Positions 16,914-23,948 of a stretch of 33,809 bases of DNA are shown here, in pieces. The stretch comes from an uncultured Bacteroidales bacterium (GTDB lineage: Bacteria > Bacteroidota > Bacteroidia > Bacteroidales > Bacteroidaceae), in NCBI GenBank assembly GCA_902778265.1, contig CACYXI010000026.1, positions 1-33,809 of the forward strand, read 5' to 3'. Every line of letters starts with the position of its first letter. The first letter of the stretch is position 1. Under the pieces are notes generated by a model, which did not search any database, had not been told where the DNA came from, and worked only from the letters and a program-made list of their open reading frames with translations. A program made the translations under genes and the position numbers.

Positions 16914-17354
16914 CTAAAGTATTTTGAGTATAGTATCCATCTCAAATCCGCGTGAGAGAGCGAAGCGGATTAGCTTACCTCTGATCTCGTATTCCGACTT
17001 CCCCGTTACGGTCTTGCGCTTTGCCTCAAGCAACGGACGAAGTTTTTCAACGTAATTTTCTTCATCAACCTCATCAAGAATAGGATCGTAGATACTGCTT
17101 GGGATGCGTTTCATGTAGAGAGCTTGTTCTACCTTTTTGCGTCCCCAACCGTTGAACTTAATCTTTTCCTCAACAAAGCAACGGGTATATCTCTCCTCAT
17201 CGATGAATTTTTCTTTTAGAAGATATTCCATCACACGCGCCTGAGTGGCTTCGTCTATTTCCCAACGACGCATCTTGTCGAGCATTTCCTGTTGGCAATG
17301 CTCTCCTCGTGCACATAAAGTCGTGAGTTTGTTGAGTACTTGTTCTTCGGTCAT
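16914..17354 (-). CDS. recX: RecX-family regulatory protein
   Basis: A 146-residue all-helical protein related to RecX, which binds and restrains RecA filaments. Recognisable helical three-helix motifs are VMEYLLKEKFIDEERYTRCF followed by VEEKIKFNGWGRKKVEQALY, and the C-terminal GKLIRFALSRGFEMDTILKI. Length is typical of Bacteroidetes RecX. The ATG at 17354 starts the conserved MTEEQVLNKLTTLCARGEHC. It stands alone, convergent with comF; recA is not in the window. Upstream is an A/T-rich word-array inverted repeat, and no clear TAnnTTTG box was found. Confidence 0.88.
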   Translation of the reverse strand: MTEEQVLNKLTTLCARGEHCQQEMLDKMRRWEIDEATQARVMEYLLKEKFIDEERYTRCFVEEKIKFNGWGRKKVEQALYMKRIPSSIYDPILDEVDEENYVEKLRPLLEAKRKTVTGKSEYEIRGKLIRFALSRGFEMDTILKIL

Positions 17355-17365
17355 AATATAAATAT

Positions 17366-17490
17366 ACTATTTTACTATTTACTATGTACTATTTATTTAC
17401 TATTTGTCAAAAAGTACTATTTTAGCGAAGACAAATAGTAAATAAAATAAAATCGTACATAAATAGTACATAGTAAATAGCTAAATAGTA
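17366..17490. repeat. A/T-rich inverted repeat built on TAGTAAATAGTA words
   Basis: The left arm 17366-17408 (ACTATTTACTATGTACTATT) is matched by the right arm 17429-17490 (AATAGTACATAGTAAATAG). It fills the space between recX and the end of the transporter gene. Confidence 0.85.
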
Positions 17491-17497
17491 AATATCT

Positions 17498-18904
17498 TTA
17501 GTCTATCACTACAGGCTCGTACTTAGGAACGAGAGTCTTCATAATCGTCCAGCCGATGAGGTAGGCAACGGCACAGACGCAGAAGATAATCATGTATCCT
17601 GCTGGCTTGCCCTCGAAGCCCATGAATGTGAATGCAGATCCCTGCTCGGCTGCGTATGTGAAGAGTATGCCTGAACCCTTATTAATAAGGAATGAACCTA
17701 CACCACCTGCCATAGCACCGATACCTGTGATAGTTGCAACGGCTGACTTAGGGAACATATCGCCTGTTGTAGAGAAGATATTTGCAGACCAAGCCTGATG
17801 ACCTGCACCTACAAAACCGATAATGATAGCTGGCCACCATGCGCTGTACTGTCCCATTGGCTGTGCAAAGAGAGCGAGAACTGGGAAGAAAGCGAAGATA
17901 AGCATAGCAAGCATACGGCCCTGATATGGGTTCATGCCCTTCTTCTCAACGAATATCTTTGGAAGATAGCCACCGAACATAGATACTACCGTTACAATAG
18001 CGTAGAGGGTGAAGATGAGGGCGATACCCATTGTTGAATCTGATGTATAGCCGAACTGATCAGAGAAGTATGCAGGTGCCCAGAAGAGGAAGAACCACCA
18101 TACGCCATCGGTCATGAACTTACCTACGGCAAAAGACCATGTCTGACGGAATGTGAATGCCTTGGCAATGCTAAGCTGCTTTTCTTCTTTCTCGACAGTT
18201 TCTGTCTCTTCAGCAATATCATCCTGATTCATATAGTTAAGCTCTGCCTCGTTCACAAACTTTGAGTCTGCAGGTTTGTCATAGAGGAAAATCCAGAAGC
18301 CAGCCCATACGAAACCGAGTACACCGATGATGATGAATGCCATTTCCCATCCCATTGCCTTTGCAAGGAGTGGTATGGTTGCAGGAGCAGCAAGGGCACC
18401 TACTGATGCACCAGCGTTGAATATTGAGGTTGCGAAAGCGCGGTCTTTCTTTGGGAAATACTCTGCCGTTACCTTGATGGCTGCAGGGAAGTTACCTGCC
18501 TCACCGAGGGCGAGAACACAGCGGCATACAAGGAATGCGTACATACTGATTGTTGCAACGGCAACACCTGTAGCGCCCATCACCTTAAAAGTGAATTCTC
18601 CGCATCCGGCGTGCATCACAGCACCTATTGACCAGATTACGATAGCCCAGAAATAGCCTTTCTTTGTACCCATGAAGTCAACGAACTTGCCTGCAAAGAG
18701 ATTGGCTACGGCATAGAAGATAGAGAAGGTAGCGGTAATAGTACCATAGATCTCATCGTTCCAGTCAAATTCTGGAGAGATGAAATCCTTCCAAGTGAGA
18801 GACAGAACCTGACGGTCCATGTAATTTACTGTTGTGGCGAAGAACAGCATCGCGCACATCACCCAACGCCAGTTGGTCATTTTGTTTGTTTGTATAGGAC
18901 TCAT
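17498..18904 (-). CDS. MFS transporter, anion:cation symporter (hexuronate/ExuT-like) type
   Basis: About 468 residues from the ATG at 18904; the frame also allows a TTG at 18919, but the ATG gives the usual N-terminus MSPIQTNKMTNWRWVMCAML. Twelve hydrophobic TM segments are apparent. The ACS-family start NWRWVMCAMLFFATTVNYMD and RQVLSL are conserved in ExuT/GudP-type carriers, as is LALGEAGNFPAAIKVTAEYF, then PKKDRAFATSIFNAG. It would import galacturonate, glucuronate or related acids by proton symport across the inner membrane. This fits the pectin enzymes elsewhere in the window. Its leader of about 290 nt carries a 115-bp repeat shared with the histidine kinase gene and two hairpins. Family is confident; exact substrate inferred. 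Confidence 0.9.
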   Translation of the reverse strand: MSPIQTNKMTNWRWVMCAMLFFATTVNYMDRQVLSLTWKDFISPEFDWNDEIYGTITATFSIFYAVANLFAGKFVDFMGTKKGYFWAIVIWSIGAVMHAGCGEFTFKVMGATGVAVATISMYAFLVCRCVLALGEAGNFPAAIKVTAEYFPKKDRAFATSIFNAGASVGALAAPATIPLLAKAMGWEMAFIIIGVLGFVWAGFWIFLYDKPADSKFVNEAELNYMNQDDIAEETETVEKEEKQLSIAKAFTFRQTWSFAVGKFMTDGVWWFFLFWAPAYFSDQFGYTSDSTMGIALIFTLYAIVTVVSMFGGYLPKIFVEKKGMNPYQGRMLAMLIFAFFPVLALFAQPMGQYSAWWPAIIIGFVGAGHQAWSANIFSTTGDMFPKSAVATITGIGAMAGGVGSFLINKGSGILFTYAAEQGSAFTFMGFEGKPAGYMIIFCVCAVAYLIGWTIMKTLVPKYEPVVID

Positions 18905-18997
18905 AGTTTTAGTAGGCAACCACTATTCTTGGATAGTTGAAGCGTTTTTTGATAGTAATATTTTTAAGATTCTATGTTTATAGTTAATTTACTGAAT

Positions 18998-19112
18998 AAA
19001 TGAACAATGAAAAGTGAACAATGAAAAATACAATATACCTTTTTCTCGCTGAAAATCAACAGACAGAAACGCTAATCTGTATTTTTAATTTTTCATTTTT
19101 AATTTTTCATTT
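18998..19112. repeat. 115-bp inverted-repeat leader element, copy 2
   Basis: The left arm AATGAACAATGAAAAGTGAA (from 18998) and the right arm beginning GCTAATCTGT then TTTTTCATTTTTAA repeat the element at 4288-4402 with the same length and orientation. Here it lies between the transporter promoter and start codon. Confidence 0.82.
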
Positions 19113-19120
19113 AATTAGGT

Positions 19121-19145
19121 GCAACGTGCGGAGCATCCTCGCATG
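19121..19145. repeat. Short leader hairpin GCAACGTGCG...CGCATG
   Basis: GCAACGTGCGGAGCATCCTC then GCATG folds as a short stem. A near-identical sequence is at 27457-27481, again just downstream of a promoter. Confidence 0.7.
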
Positions 19146-19154
19146 AAGTCAAAA

Positions 19155-19183
19155 GTGCGTGTCAGCTCTAAAAGCTGGCGCAC
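19155..19183. promoter_or_regulatory. Leader hairpin ahead of the transporter gene
   Basis: GTGCGTGTCAGCT and AGCTGGCGCAC pair over 11 positions with one G-T and one bulged region. It lies 20 bp downstream of the promoter. Confidence 0.55.
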
Positions 19184-19202
19184 GTTCTTAGATTTGACGA
19201 GT

Positions 19203-19233
19203 GCAAAGATACATAAATTTTCTGAAAAACAAG
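19203..19233 (-). promoter_or_regulatory. Promoter of the hexuronate transporter gene
   Basis: Minus-strand TATCTTTGC (19211-19203) with CTTG 18 bp upstream (19233-19230), one mismatch to TTTG. Confidence 0.6.
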
Positions 19234-19276
19234 CAAGTATCATAAAGAAATTTTTACGTATGTAATCAATTTTAAT

Positions 19277-19483
19277 TTTATAATCAAGAATTTGAGAATT
19301 AGAGATTGTTGAATTAATGCGAAAAAAGAGAATTTTGCTACTTGCGTAGCATTGGGAATAGCCGTGATCAATAGGAGCATAAGCGAGATTTCTCAAATTT
19401 CTTCCCGATGGTCAGAGGGTCTTCGACAAATCTCTTATAAATTCAAAAGAAAAATCTCTAATTCTCTAATTCTTGATTATAAA
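19277..19483. repeat. Inverted repeat built on AATTAGAGAATT words
   Basis: The left arm 19277-19307 (ATAATCAAGAATTTGAGAAT) and right arm 19453-19483 (AATCTCTAATTCTCTAATTC) are almost perfectly complementary over 31 bp around a 145-bp centre. The centre shows no credible gene. Confidence 0.88.
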
Positions 19484-19684
19484 AAATCCGTGTAATTAAT
19501 TTTTCTCTGTTTATAAGGTAAATCCAATCATAAGTGCAGTGTTTCTTTTCGTCTAATTGCCTTCGTTTGTCCTCCGCTTCTCATTCGCTTTAAATCCGTA
19601 CCAAAGTCGGTGCAAATCCCATTCCTGAATAGGCGATAAAGAAGAGGCAGAGCGAAATCACTACAGATAACAATGTCTTTAACT

Positions 19685-19762
19685 CTGGAGCTTACGCTCC
19701 TCGTGGCTTTCAAGAAAATTAATCACGATGACCAGAAAATTAAACTCAGAAAAATATAATTT
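19685..19762. repeat. Interspersed hairpin repeat, inverted partner of 24463-24562
   Basis: Contains GGAGCTTACGCTCC, CTTTCAAGAAAATT, CACGATGACCAGAAAATT and CTCAGAAAAATAT. The reverse complement aligns with 24463-24562, except that the stem sequence of the terminal hairpin differs. The 19488-19684 stretch before it holds only low-quality frames. Confidence 0.7.
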
Positions 19763-19767
19763 TTGAA

Positions 19768-19792
19768 CGCAAAGACACAGAGACGCGAAGAA
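19768..19792. repeat. Interspersed repeat of the ACGCAAAGACGCAGAGACGC type, copy 2
   Basis: AACGCAAAGACACAGAGACG then CGAAG. It is related to 15992-16026 and 23756-23772. Confidence 0.7.
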
Positions 19793-19805
19793 TTTTTTCA
19801 GAATT

Positions 19806-20045
19806 ACGCGCAAACATGTACATGGTGGCATTTTTCGCGTTCAAACATCTGTATATCAATTAGTTCAACCCATGTATATGTTTGTTCAACATATACATAA
19901 CATGTACATGATTTTTTCACAATTAGAGCATGACGACCCATGTACATGTCATGTACATGTTTGACCATCATGTACATGCTCTTAATTGCTTCATTTTCAA
20001 TTTTTTAAATCTCATTTCACCCCACCATGTACATGTTTGCGCGAA
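19806..20045. repeat. Cluster of six CATGTACATG palindromes inside a long inverted repeat
   Basis: Perfect CATGTACATG palindromes start at 19815, 19901, 19939, 19950, 19969 and 20026; variants CATGTATATG (19871) and CATATACATA (19890) add to the set. The outermost copies carry matching flanks: CGCGCAAACATGTACATGGT (from 19807) and ACCATGTACATGTTTGCGCG (to 20043). A second internal pair is AATTAGAGCATG (19921-19932) and CATGCTCTTAATT (19975-19987). Confidence 0.9.
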
Positions 20046-20121
20046 ATTCTAAAAAAAAAGTTACACTTGTAATCCAGACATTGCATTTTTTACACACAAT
20101 TCAGGCCGCGGAAGTCCAGAA

Positions 20122-20388
20122 TTGCCTGGAAGGCAACACTATAAGTAACCGAGGTGCATACTCGACGAAGGAGAGGATGCCCTCGGACAGAAACAGCCTC
20201 TACCCCTCACAGCCTGGAAGACTGTACCTGATTGACTTTACACATTATTTTTCGCTATGTACAGCCCTCCAGGCAGCAGAAGTATAATGGTTTTTATCCC
20301 CGCACATACTCGTTTCACTCGTATGTACGGGGTTCTTCCCTATGGTCAGGCGCTACGCGGAGTCCTCATAGTATTGCCTTCCAGGCAA
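20122..20388. repeat. Mini-hairpin quartet element, copy 2 (inverted relative to copy 1)
   Basis: The ends are TTGCCTGGAAGGCAA (20122-20136) and TTGCCTTCCAGGCAA (20374-20388). Inner mini-hairpins are CAGCCTGGAAGACTG (20210-20224) and CAGCCCTCCAGGCAG (20262-20276). Large hairpins: CCGAGGTGCAT to ATGCCCTCGG (about 20149-20186) and CCCCGCACATAC to GTATGTACGGGG (about 20298-20332). Hairpins are conserved against copy 1; the linkers between them are not. Confidence 0.92.
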
Positions 20389-20495
20389 TTTGTAGCTTGC
20401 GAAACTTAAATAACACCTACTCGAAGAATACCAAAAGGAGCACCCTCGATGTGAGAATGCTCCTAAAGTCTTTGGGTTAATTGCGGTTTATGATG

Positions 20496-20654
20496 TTATT
20501 CTTCATCATCATAGAACTCATCGTAATAGCCTGATGAGAATCCCTTTGAATCAAGTTTGCCAGAGCCACCTACTGTGACATTACTTACATCTTCGAGCAA
20601 TGGAGTGTTCATCACCTCTATCACGATACGAGGTTTATAATATTTCTTCTTCAT
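20496..20654 (-). CDS. Small acidic-tailed peptide of unknown function (52 aa)
   Basis: Starts at the ATG at 20654 (MKKKYYKPRIVIEVMNTPLL); the frame stays open upstream, but this start fits a recurring Bacteroidales pattern of peptides that open with 'MKKxYxxPxxxxxx' and continue with a Gly/Ser-rich middle and an acidic end. Here the middle is SNVTVGGSGKLDSKG and the tail YYDEFYDDEE. No signal peptide or TM helix is present. I do not recognise a function. Upstream, an imperfect inverted repeat (20710-20740 with 20795-20830, words GGCTACATGAATTA / AATTCGTGTAGCC) separates it from the large surface-protein gene. Neighbouring frames on the other strand are shadows. Confidence 0.6.
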   Translation of the reverse strand: MKKKYYKPRIVIEVMNTPLLEDVSNVTVGGSGKLDSKGFSSGYYDEFYDDEE

Positions 20655-20841
20655 ACGCAGACATTTATTTAATGTGAGTACGATAAATCTCAATAAATTC
20701 TTATCCACTGCGTGGGGCTACATGAATTATCCGTAAATTATCGTAAATTTGCCATAATTTTTTATATGTGAAGAAAAAGTATTAATGATAAATTCGTGAC
20801 AATTCGCGAAAATTCGTGTAGCCAAGCGCAGCGTATCATGG

Positions 20842-23127
20842 TTATTTAATGATTACCTTCTTGCCGTTCTTGACATAAATGCCTGGCTTCAAGTTGTTCT
20901 CATTAACTCTTCTGCCGTTCAGATCGTAAACAGGTAATTCGTCATTAGTCATTCGTAATTCATTAACTCCTGTCGTCTCTTCTTCACCAACCACGTTGAT
21001 TGTGATAGTCTTTGCATCAAGGCTAACATTATACATCGGATTACGGGCATCTATCTTCATATACCAGCGATAAGGCTTCAGGTCGCTTGTTCCATCGGTA
21101 ATAATCAGAGAACCGCCACCCATAGCGTAATAGTTGTTTGCTATTAGCTTAGATGCTGGAATCGTGGTATATGTACCCGTAAACGTGTATTCCGCAATAG
21201 TGGTTCTGCAATCAATACTATTCTCTTCTGCCTTATGTAGAGTTACTCCGCTGGCAGAAAGAGTTTTCTCGCCAGTTGTCTTGGCTTTTATAAGATATGG
21301 AGTATTAGGAATGAGATTACCACTCTTAATCTTCACGACATCCATTGTAGTCTTGTCAATAACGCCATCATCATCCATATCCAACTGACGAACACCATTT
21401 ATGTAAGCCACCTCGAAATCATCCTTCCAGTCCTCATACCTCATAGAGAAAGGAATATAGAGAGCCTGCCATGAAGTGTTACTGAAATTGCGAGTGTAAT
21501 GAATAAAATCGTATACGATTTCATCCGTATTCTCATACTTTATATTATCCGTCAAATATTTCTCTATTGCTTTTCCAAAAAGAATAGGATATGTGTCTAT
21601 CCCTTTTCTCTGCTTGAACTTACCACCATTATTATTGAGCAAAGCACACACTGAGCCGTCTTTGAAGCTTTCAAGACTCTTAGCAGTTCCCATGTAGCCT
21701 TGTCCTAATCTTTTACAAGTTCCCTCTAAGTAATAGCAATGTGATGCACCTGATGAAATCTTTGAACCAACAGCATCATCAGCATAACCACATATAGCTC
21801 CACAATCGGTCGAACTTGCTGAAACAACACCGACATTATAGCAATTAGAAATATCATCTTTATTTGTTGATGTCAGGCTATATGCCGAACCGCATATTCC
21901 TCCAACATGATTGTAACCGCTAACTTTGCCTTTATTGTAGCAATTAATGATCTTATTGGGAGTTCCACCATCATACCCATGTCCCATATGTGCAACGAGA
22001 CCGCCAGCCTTATCTTGAGAAGCTATTACAACTCCTTCAAAATAGCAATCGGACATATAGCCATCTCCACCCATTGAACCTAACCAAGCTGCAAAACCAG
22101 CAACGTGTCTTCTTCCTTTGATATAACTGTCAATGATTCCCAAACTATCAACATATGTACAGCCTCTAAACAAAGCCTGATATTCTTCATCATTATTTAT
22201 GTACAATCCACTTATGGTATGACCTCCACCAAAAAATCTACCATGAATTTCTCTACAAGGCCATTGCTCAAAATTGCTGCCGTCACCATTAAGATTGCCA
22301 TTTTCATCAAGAACATTCTCATTAAAAACAATGTCGGCAGTAAGTCTGCCACTAATTGAATATGATTCAAGTAATTGGTCTGCAAACCATTTCAATTGCT
22401 CCTTGTTACCAATAAGATAAGGATCATCTATTGTGCCTTGTCCTTTTATCGAACCATTATTATTGCCATTTTGACCTTTTCCAACATACACAGGACGAAT
22501 GTTGTGCCCATCGCACCTTTCATGATCATCAACATCTGTAACAGGTGGTGAAGGTTGAAAGTAAAGTCCACGAGCACATGAACTTCCTTCATAATTTAAT
22601 GTTGAAGACCAATACCATCCACCTTCGTTGACATTTAATACGACATCATAATTCGAGCCATAGGCTGTACCATCATATAGTCCTCCTCTTGGCATAAAAA
22701 TAGAATTACCATTTGGACCTGTAACTTTATAACCATAGACTCCATTGACAATAGTAATTTCCCATGAACATTCATTTACGAGTTCTACTTCTTGCTTGTG
22801 AGTAGGCATTCTCCAATCTTTGCCTAATATTACATAGGCAGCATCATCCTCCAATTCCAGTTGGGTTAATCCATCAGTAGAATTATATTTTGTAAAATTG
22901 GATTCAGCGCCAAATTTATACGTACTCCAATCATAATTACTCTTAGGGGCAGTTTCGCCCCATGCGAAATAGTTTCCTGCATCTGATGGTTTAGTAGCGC
23001 CCAGATTCATGTTTGCCCACTTTGTACCACTTGGCAATCCTAAGTCAACAGGTTCAATGTTCGTTGGAGACTGTGCAAAACAATACCCGACAAAACAAAA
23101 AAACAAAAAAAACAATAATTTTTTCAT
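20842..23127 (-). CDS. Large secreted GLUG-repeat protein with C-terminal sorting signal
   Basis: A 761-residue exported protein. Signal peptide MKKLLFFLFFCFVGYCFAQ. Residues about 22-215 resemble the Fibrobacter-type paralogous domain found in many Bacteroidetes surface proteins (VDLGLPSGTKWANMNLGA, GNYFAWGET, GKDWRMPTHKQEVELV, WSS and NIRPVYVG). The middle (about 225-500) has GLUG-like repeats (GTIDDPYLIGNKEQLKWFAD; AGFAAWLGS; IINCYNKGKVSGYNHVGGIC). The C-terminus, DLNGRRVNENNLKPGIYVKN then GKKVIIK, is a type IX-secretion-like sorting domain. Just before it, NELRMTNDEL is encoded by an in-frame copy of the AATTACGAATGAC word repeat seen in intergenic DNA. Likely cell-surface or adhesive; no enzyme motif is seen. 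No promoter was found between its start and the RNA candidate upstream, so it may depend on read-through from 23600. Confidence 0.8.
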   Translation of the reverse strand: MKKLLFFLFFCFVGYCFAQSPTNIEPVDLGLPSGTKWANMNLGATKPSDAGNYFAWGETAPKSNYDWSTYKFGAESNFTKYNSTDGLTQLELEDDAAYVILGKDWRMPTHKQEVELVNECSWEITIVNGVYGYKVTGPNGNSIFMPRGGLYDGTAYGSNYDVVLNVNEGGWYWSSTLNYEGSSCARGLYFQPSPPVTDVDDHERCDGHNIRPVYVGKGQNGNNNGSIKGQGTIDDPYLIGNKEQLKWFADQLLESYSISGRLTADIVFNENVLDENGNLNGDGSNFEQWPCREIHGRFFGGGHTISGLYINNDEEYQALFRGCTYVDSLGIIDSYIKGRRHVAGFAAWLGSMGGDGYMSDCYFEGVVIASQDKAGGLVAHMGHGYDGGTPNKIINCYNKGKVSGYNHVGGICGSAYSLTSTNKDDISNCYNVGVVSASSTDCGAICGYADDAVGSKISSGASHCYYLEGTCKRLGQGYMGTAKSLESFKDGSVCALLNNNGGKFKQRKGIDTYPILFGKAIEKYLTDNIKYENTDEIVYDFIHYTRNFSNTSWQALYIPFSMRYEDWKDDFEVAYINGVRQLDMDDDGVIDKTTMDVVKIKSGNLIPNTPYLIKAKTTGEKTLSASGVTLHKAEENSIDCRTTIAEYTFTGTYTTIPASKLIANNYYAMGGGSLIITDGTSDLKPYRWYMKIDARNPMYNVSLDAKTITINVVGEEETTGVNELRMTNDELPVYDLNGRRVNENNLKPGIYVKNGKKVIIK

Positions 23128-23184
23128 AATGTTAGTATAGATAGCCTATTGCTCTCCCCATGATTCGGCTAATTTAGGTTAATA

Positions 23185-23593
23185 AAAAAGACGTGGGATG
23201 CTGTACTTCTGCTTATCCCGTTATCGCGGCTCTGGTAAAACCTTGTTACAAGGATAAGCAACCAGTTAGCCCACGCCGGGAGGGAATTATGCAGAAGTAC
23301 ACTTACACGTTAACAACTATACGAAAAACATACGTATAGCATTAACGTGAGTGACTTGAGATAAAATCACCCACGCGGACGTTAGTTGCGAAGCCCTCTT
23401 GTAACATTTGAAAATTTACCAGATTTTCGGAGAAAGAAGATCAACGTTGGTAAACGTCCTTTTGAAAGTCTTTTGCCTGTCAGGGATTTCTCTCTTCATG
23501 GCATTAGAACTTTCTTTCTAATATGTCTTGAGGCTATGCCTCGTTTGCAGAACTCGTCTGCTGAACCCACAAGCCCATAAAAGCTAACTGGTT
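23185..23593 (-). ncRNA. Candidate structured RNA of about 400 nt, family not recognised
   Basis: It lies between a minus-strand promoter-like sequence (23632-23600) and a U tract (CCCACGTCTTTTTTATT, around 23185). The 5' end AACCAGTTAGC (23593-23583) pairs perfectly, 11 bp, with GCTAACTGGTT (23270-23260) near the 3' end. A compound hairpin spans 23300-23353 (CACT/AGTG, ACGTTAA/TTAACGT, CTATACG/CGTATAG). Further helices: GCAGAAGTACA 23291-23301 with TGTACTTCTGC 23202-23212; GGATAAGC 23252-23259 with GCTTATCC 23211-23218; GGACGTT 23377-23383 with AACGTCC 23453-23459; and small hairpins at 23502-23521, 23530-23543 and 23546-23562. Some helices cross, implying pseudoknots or switching. It lacks RNase P (GAGGAAAGTCC) and tmRNA signatures. 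It is either a free RNA or a long leader of the 20842-23127 gene. Confidence 0.6.
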
Positions 23594-23599
23594 TCGGTT

Positions 23600-23632
23600 G
23601 CAAAAATAACAAAATATTTGTTAATCTGCAAG
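23600..23632 (-). promoter_or_regulatory. Promoter for the structured RNA candidate
   Basis: Minus-strand CTTG (23632-23629), 20 bp, TATTTTTGC (23608-23600). A start around 23593 would put the AACCAGTTAGC helix strand at the very 5' end. Confidence 0.55.
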
Positions 23633-23755
23633 AAATTTGCCAATAAACTTAAAGAAATGTATGTGTTTTTCATATTTCTGCTTAGTGAGAATGATAAAAA
23701 TAGGAGTATCACAAGATACTTCTGTCCACAAAATTTATGTTTTTAGAACGCAAAG

Positions 23756-23772
23756 ACGCAGAGACGCAAATA
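23756..23772. repeat. Interspersed repeat of the ACGCAAAGACGCAGAGACGC type, copy 3
   Basis: GAACGCAAAGACGCAGAGAC then GCAAA, directly followed by the 70-bp direct repeat at 23774. The copy at 24308-24362 precedes the second direct repeat in the same way, in a diverged hairpin form. Confidence 0.65.
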
Positions 23773-23773
23773 A

Positions 23774-23843
23774 GGGAAACGAATTTATCCGATGTATCTG
23801 ATTTTGTCAATCACATTCTTAATGTGGTAGCTTAGAGATAAAT
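23774..23843. repeat. 70-bp direct repeat, copy 1
   Basis: GGGAAACGAATTTATCCGAT then GTATCTGATTTTGTCAATCA and CTTAATGTGGTAGC. It is repeated at 24372-24440 with a few changes. Confidence 0.85.
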
Positions 23844-23918
23844 CATATGCGCGACAGAAAAATTACTATCTAAATAAAGAAAAATACAGATTTCTTGCGT
23901 TATTTTCCAAATTATGTG

Positions 23919-23927
23919 TATCTTTGC
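23919..23927 (+). promoter_or_regulatory. -7 promoter box ahead of the small antitoxin-like gene
   Basis: TATCTTTGC, 21 bp before the ATG at 23949, with a weak CTTG near -33. Confidence 0.6.
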
Positions 23928-23948
23928 CGACAAATAAAATGTTTTGTT

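Noticed and set aside
19115-19396. 93-aa frame on the minus strand in the repeat block
   Set aside because: It spans the transporter promoter, leader hairpins and one arm of an inverted repeat; the composition is not protein-like and ends with no recognisable domain.
19528-19713. 61-aa frame containing RNGICTDFGTDLKRMRSGGQ
   Set aside because: It overlaps the interspersed hairpin repeat and has no promoter; considered chance or repeat-derived.
20027-20287. Plus-strand frames across CATGTACATG and quartet element copy 2
   Set aside because: The reading frame is not kept between the two copies of the element, so coding is unlikely.
23386-23580. 64-aa plus-strand frame opposite the RNA candidate
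   Set aside because: It has no promoter or similarity and lies wholly within sequence explained by RNA hairpins.
23185-23593. Assignment of the RNA candidate to RNase P, tmRNA or a B12/TPP/SAM riboswitch
   Set aside because: The GAGGAAAGTCC core of RNase P, the CCA-ended tRNA-like part of tmRNA and the riboswitch boxes were not found on either strand.
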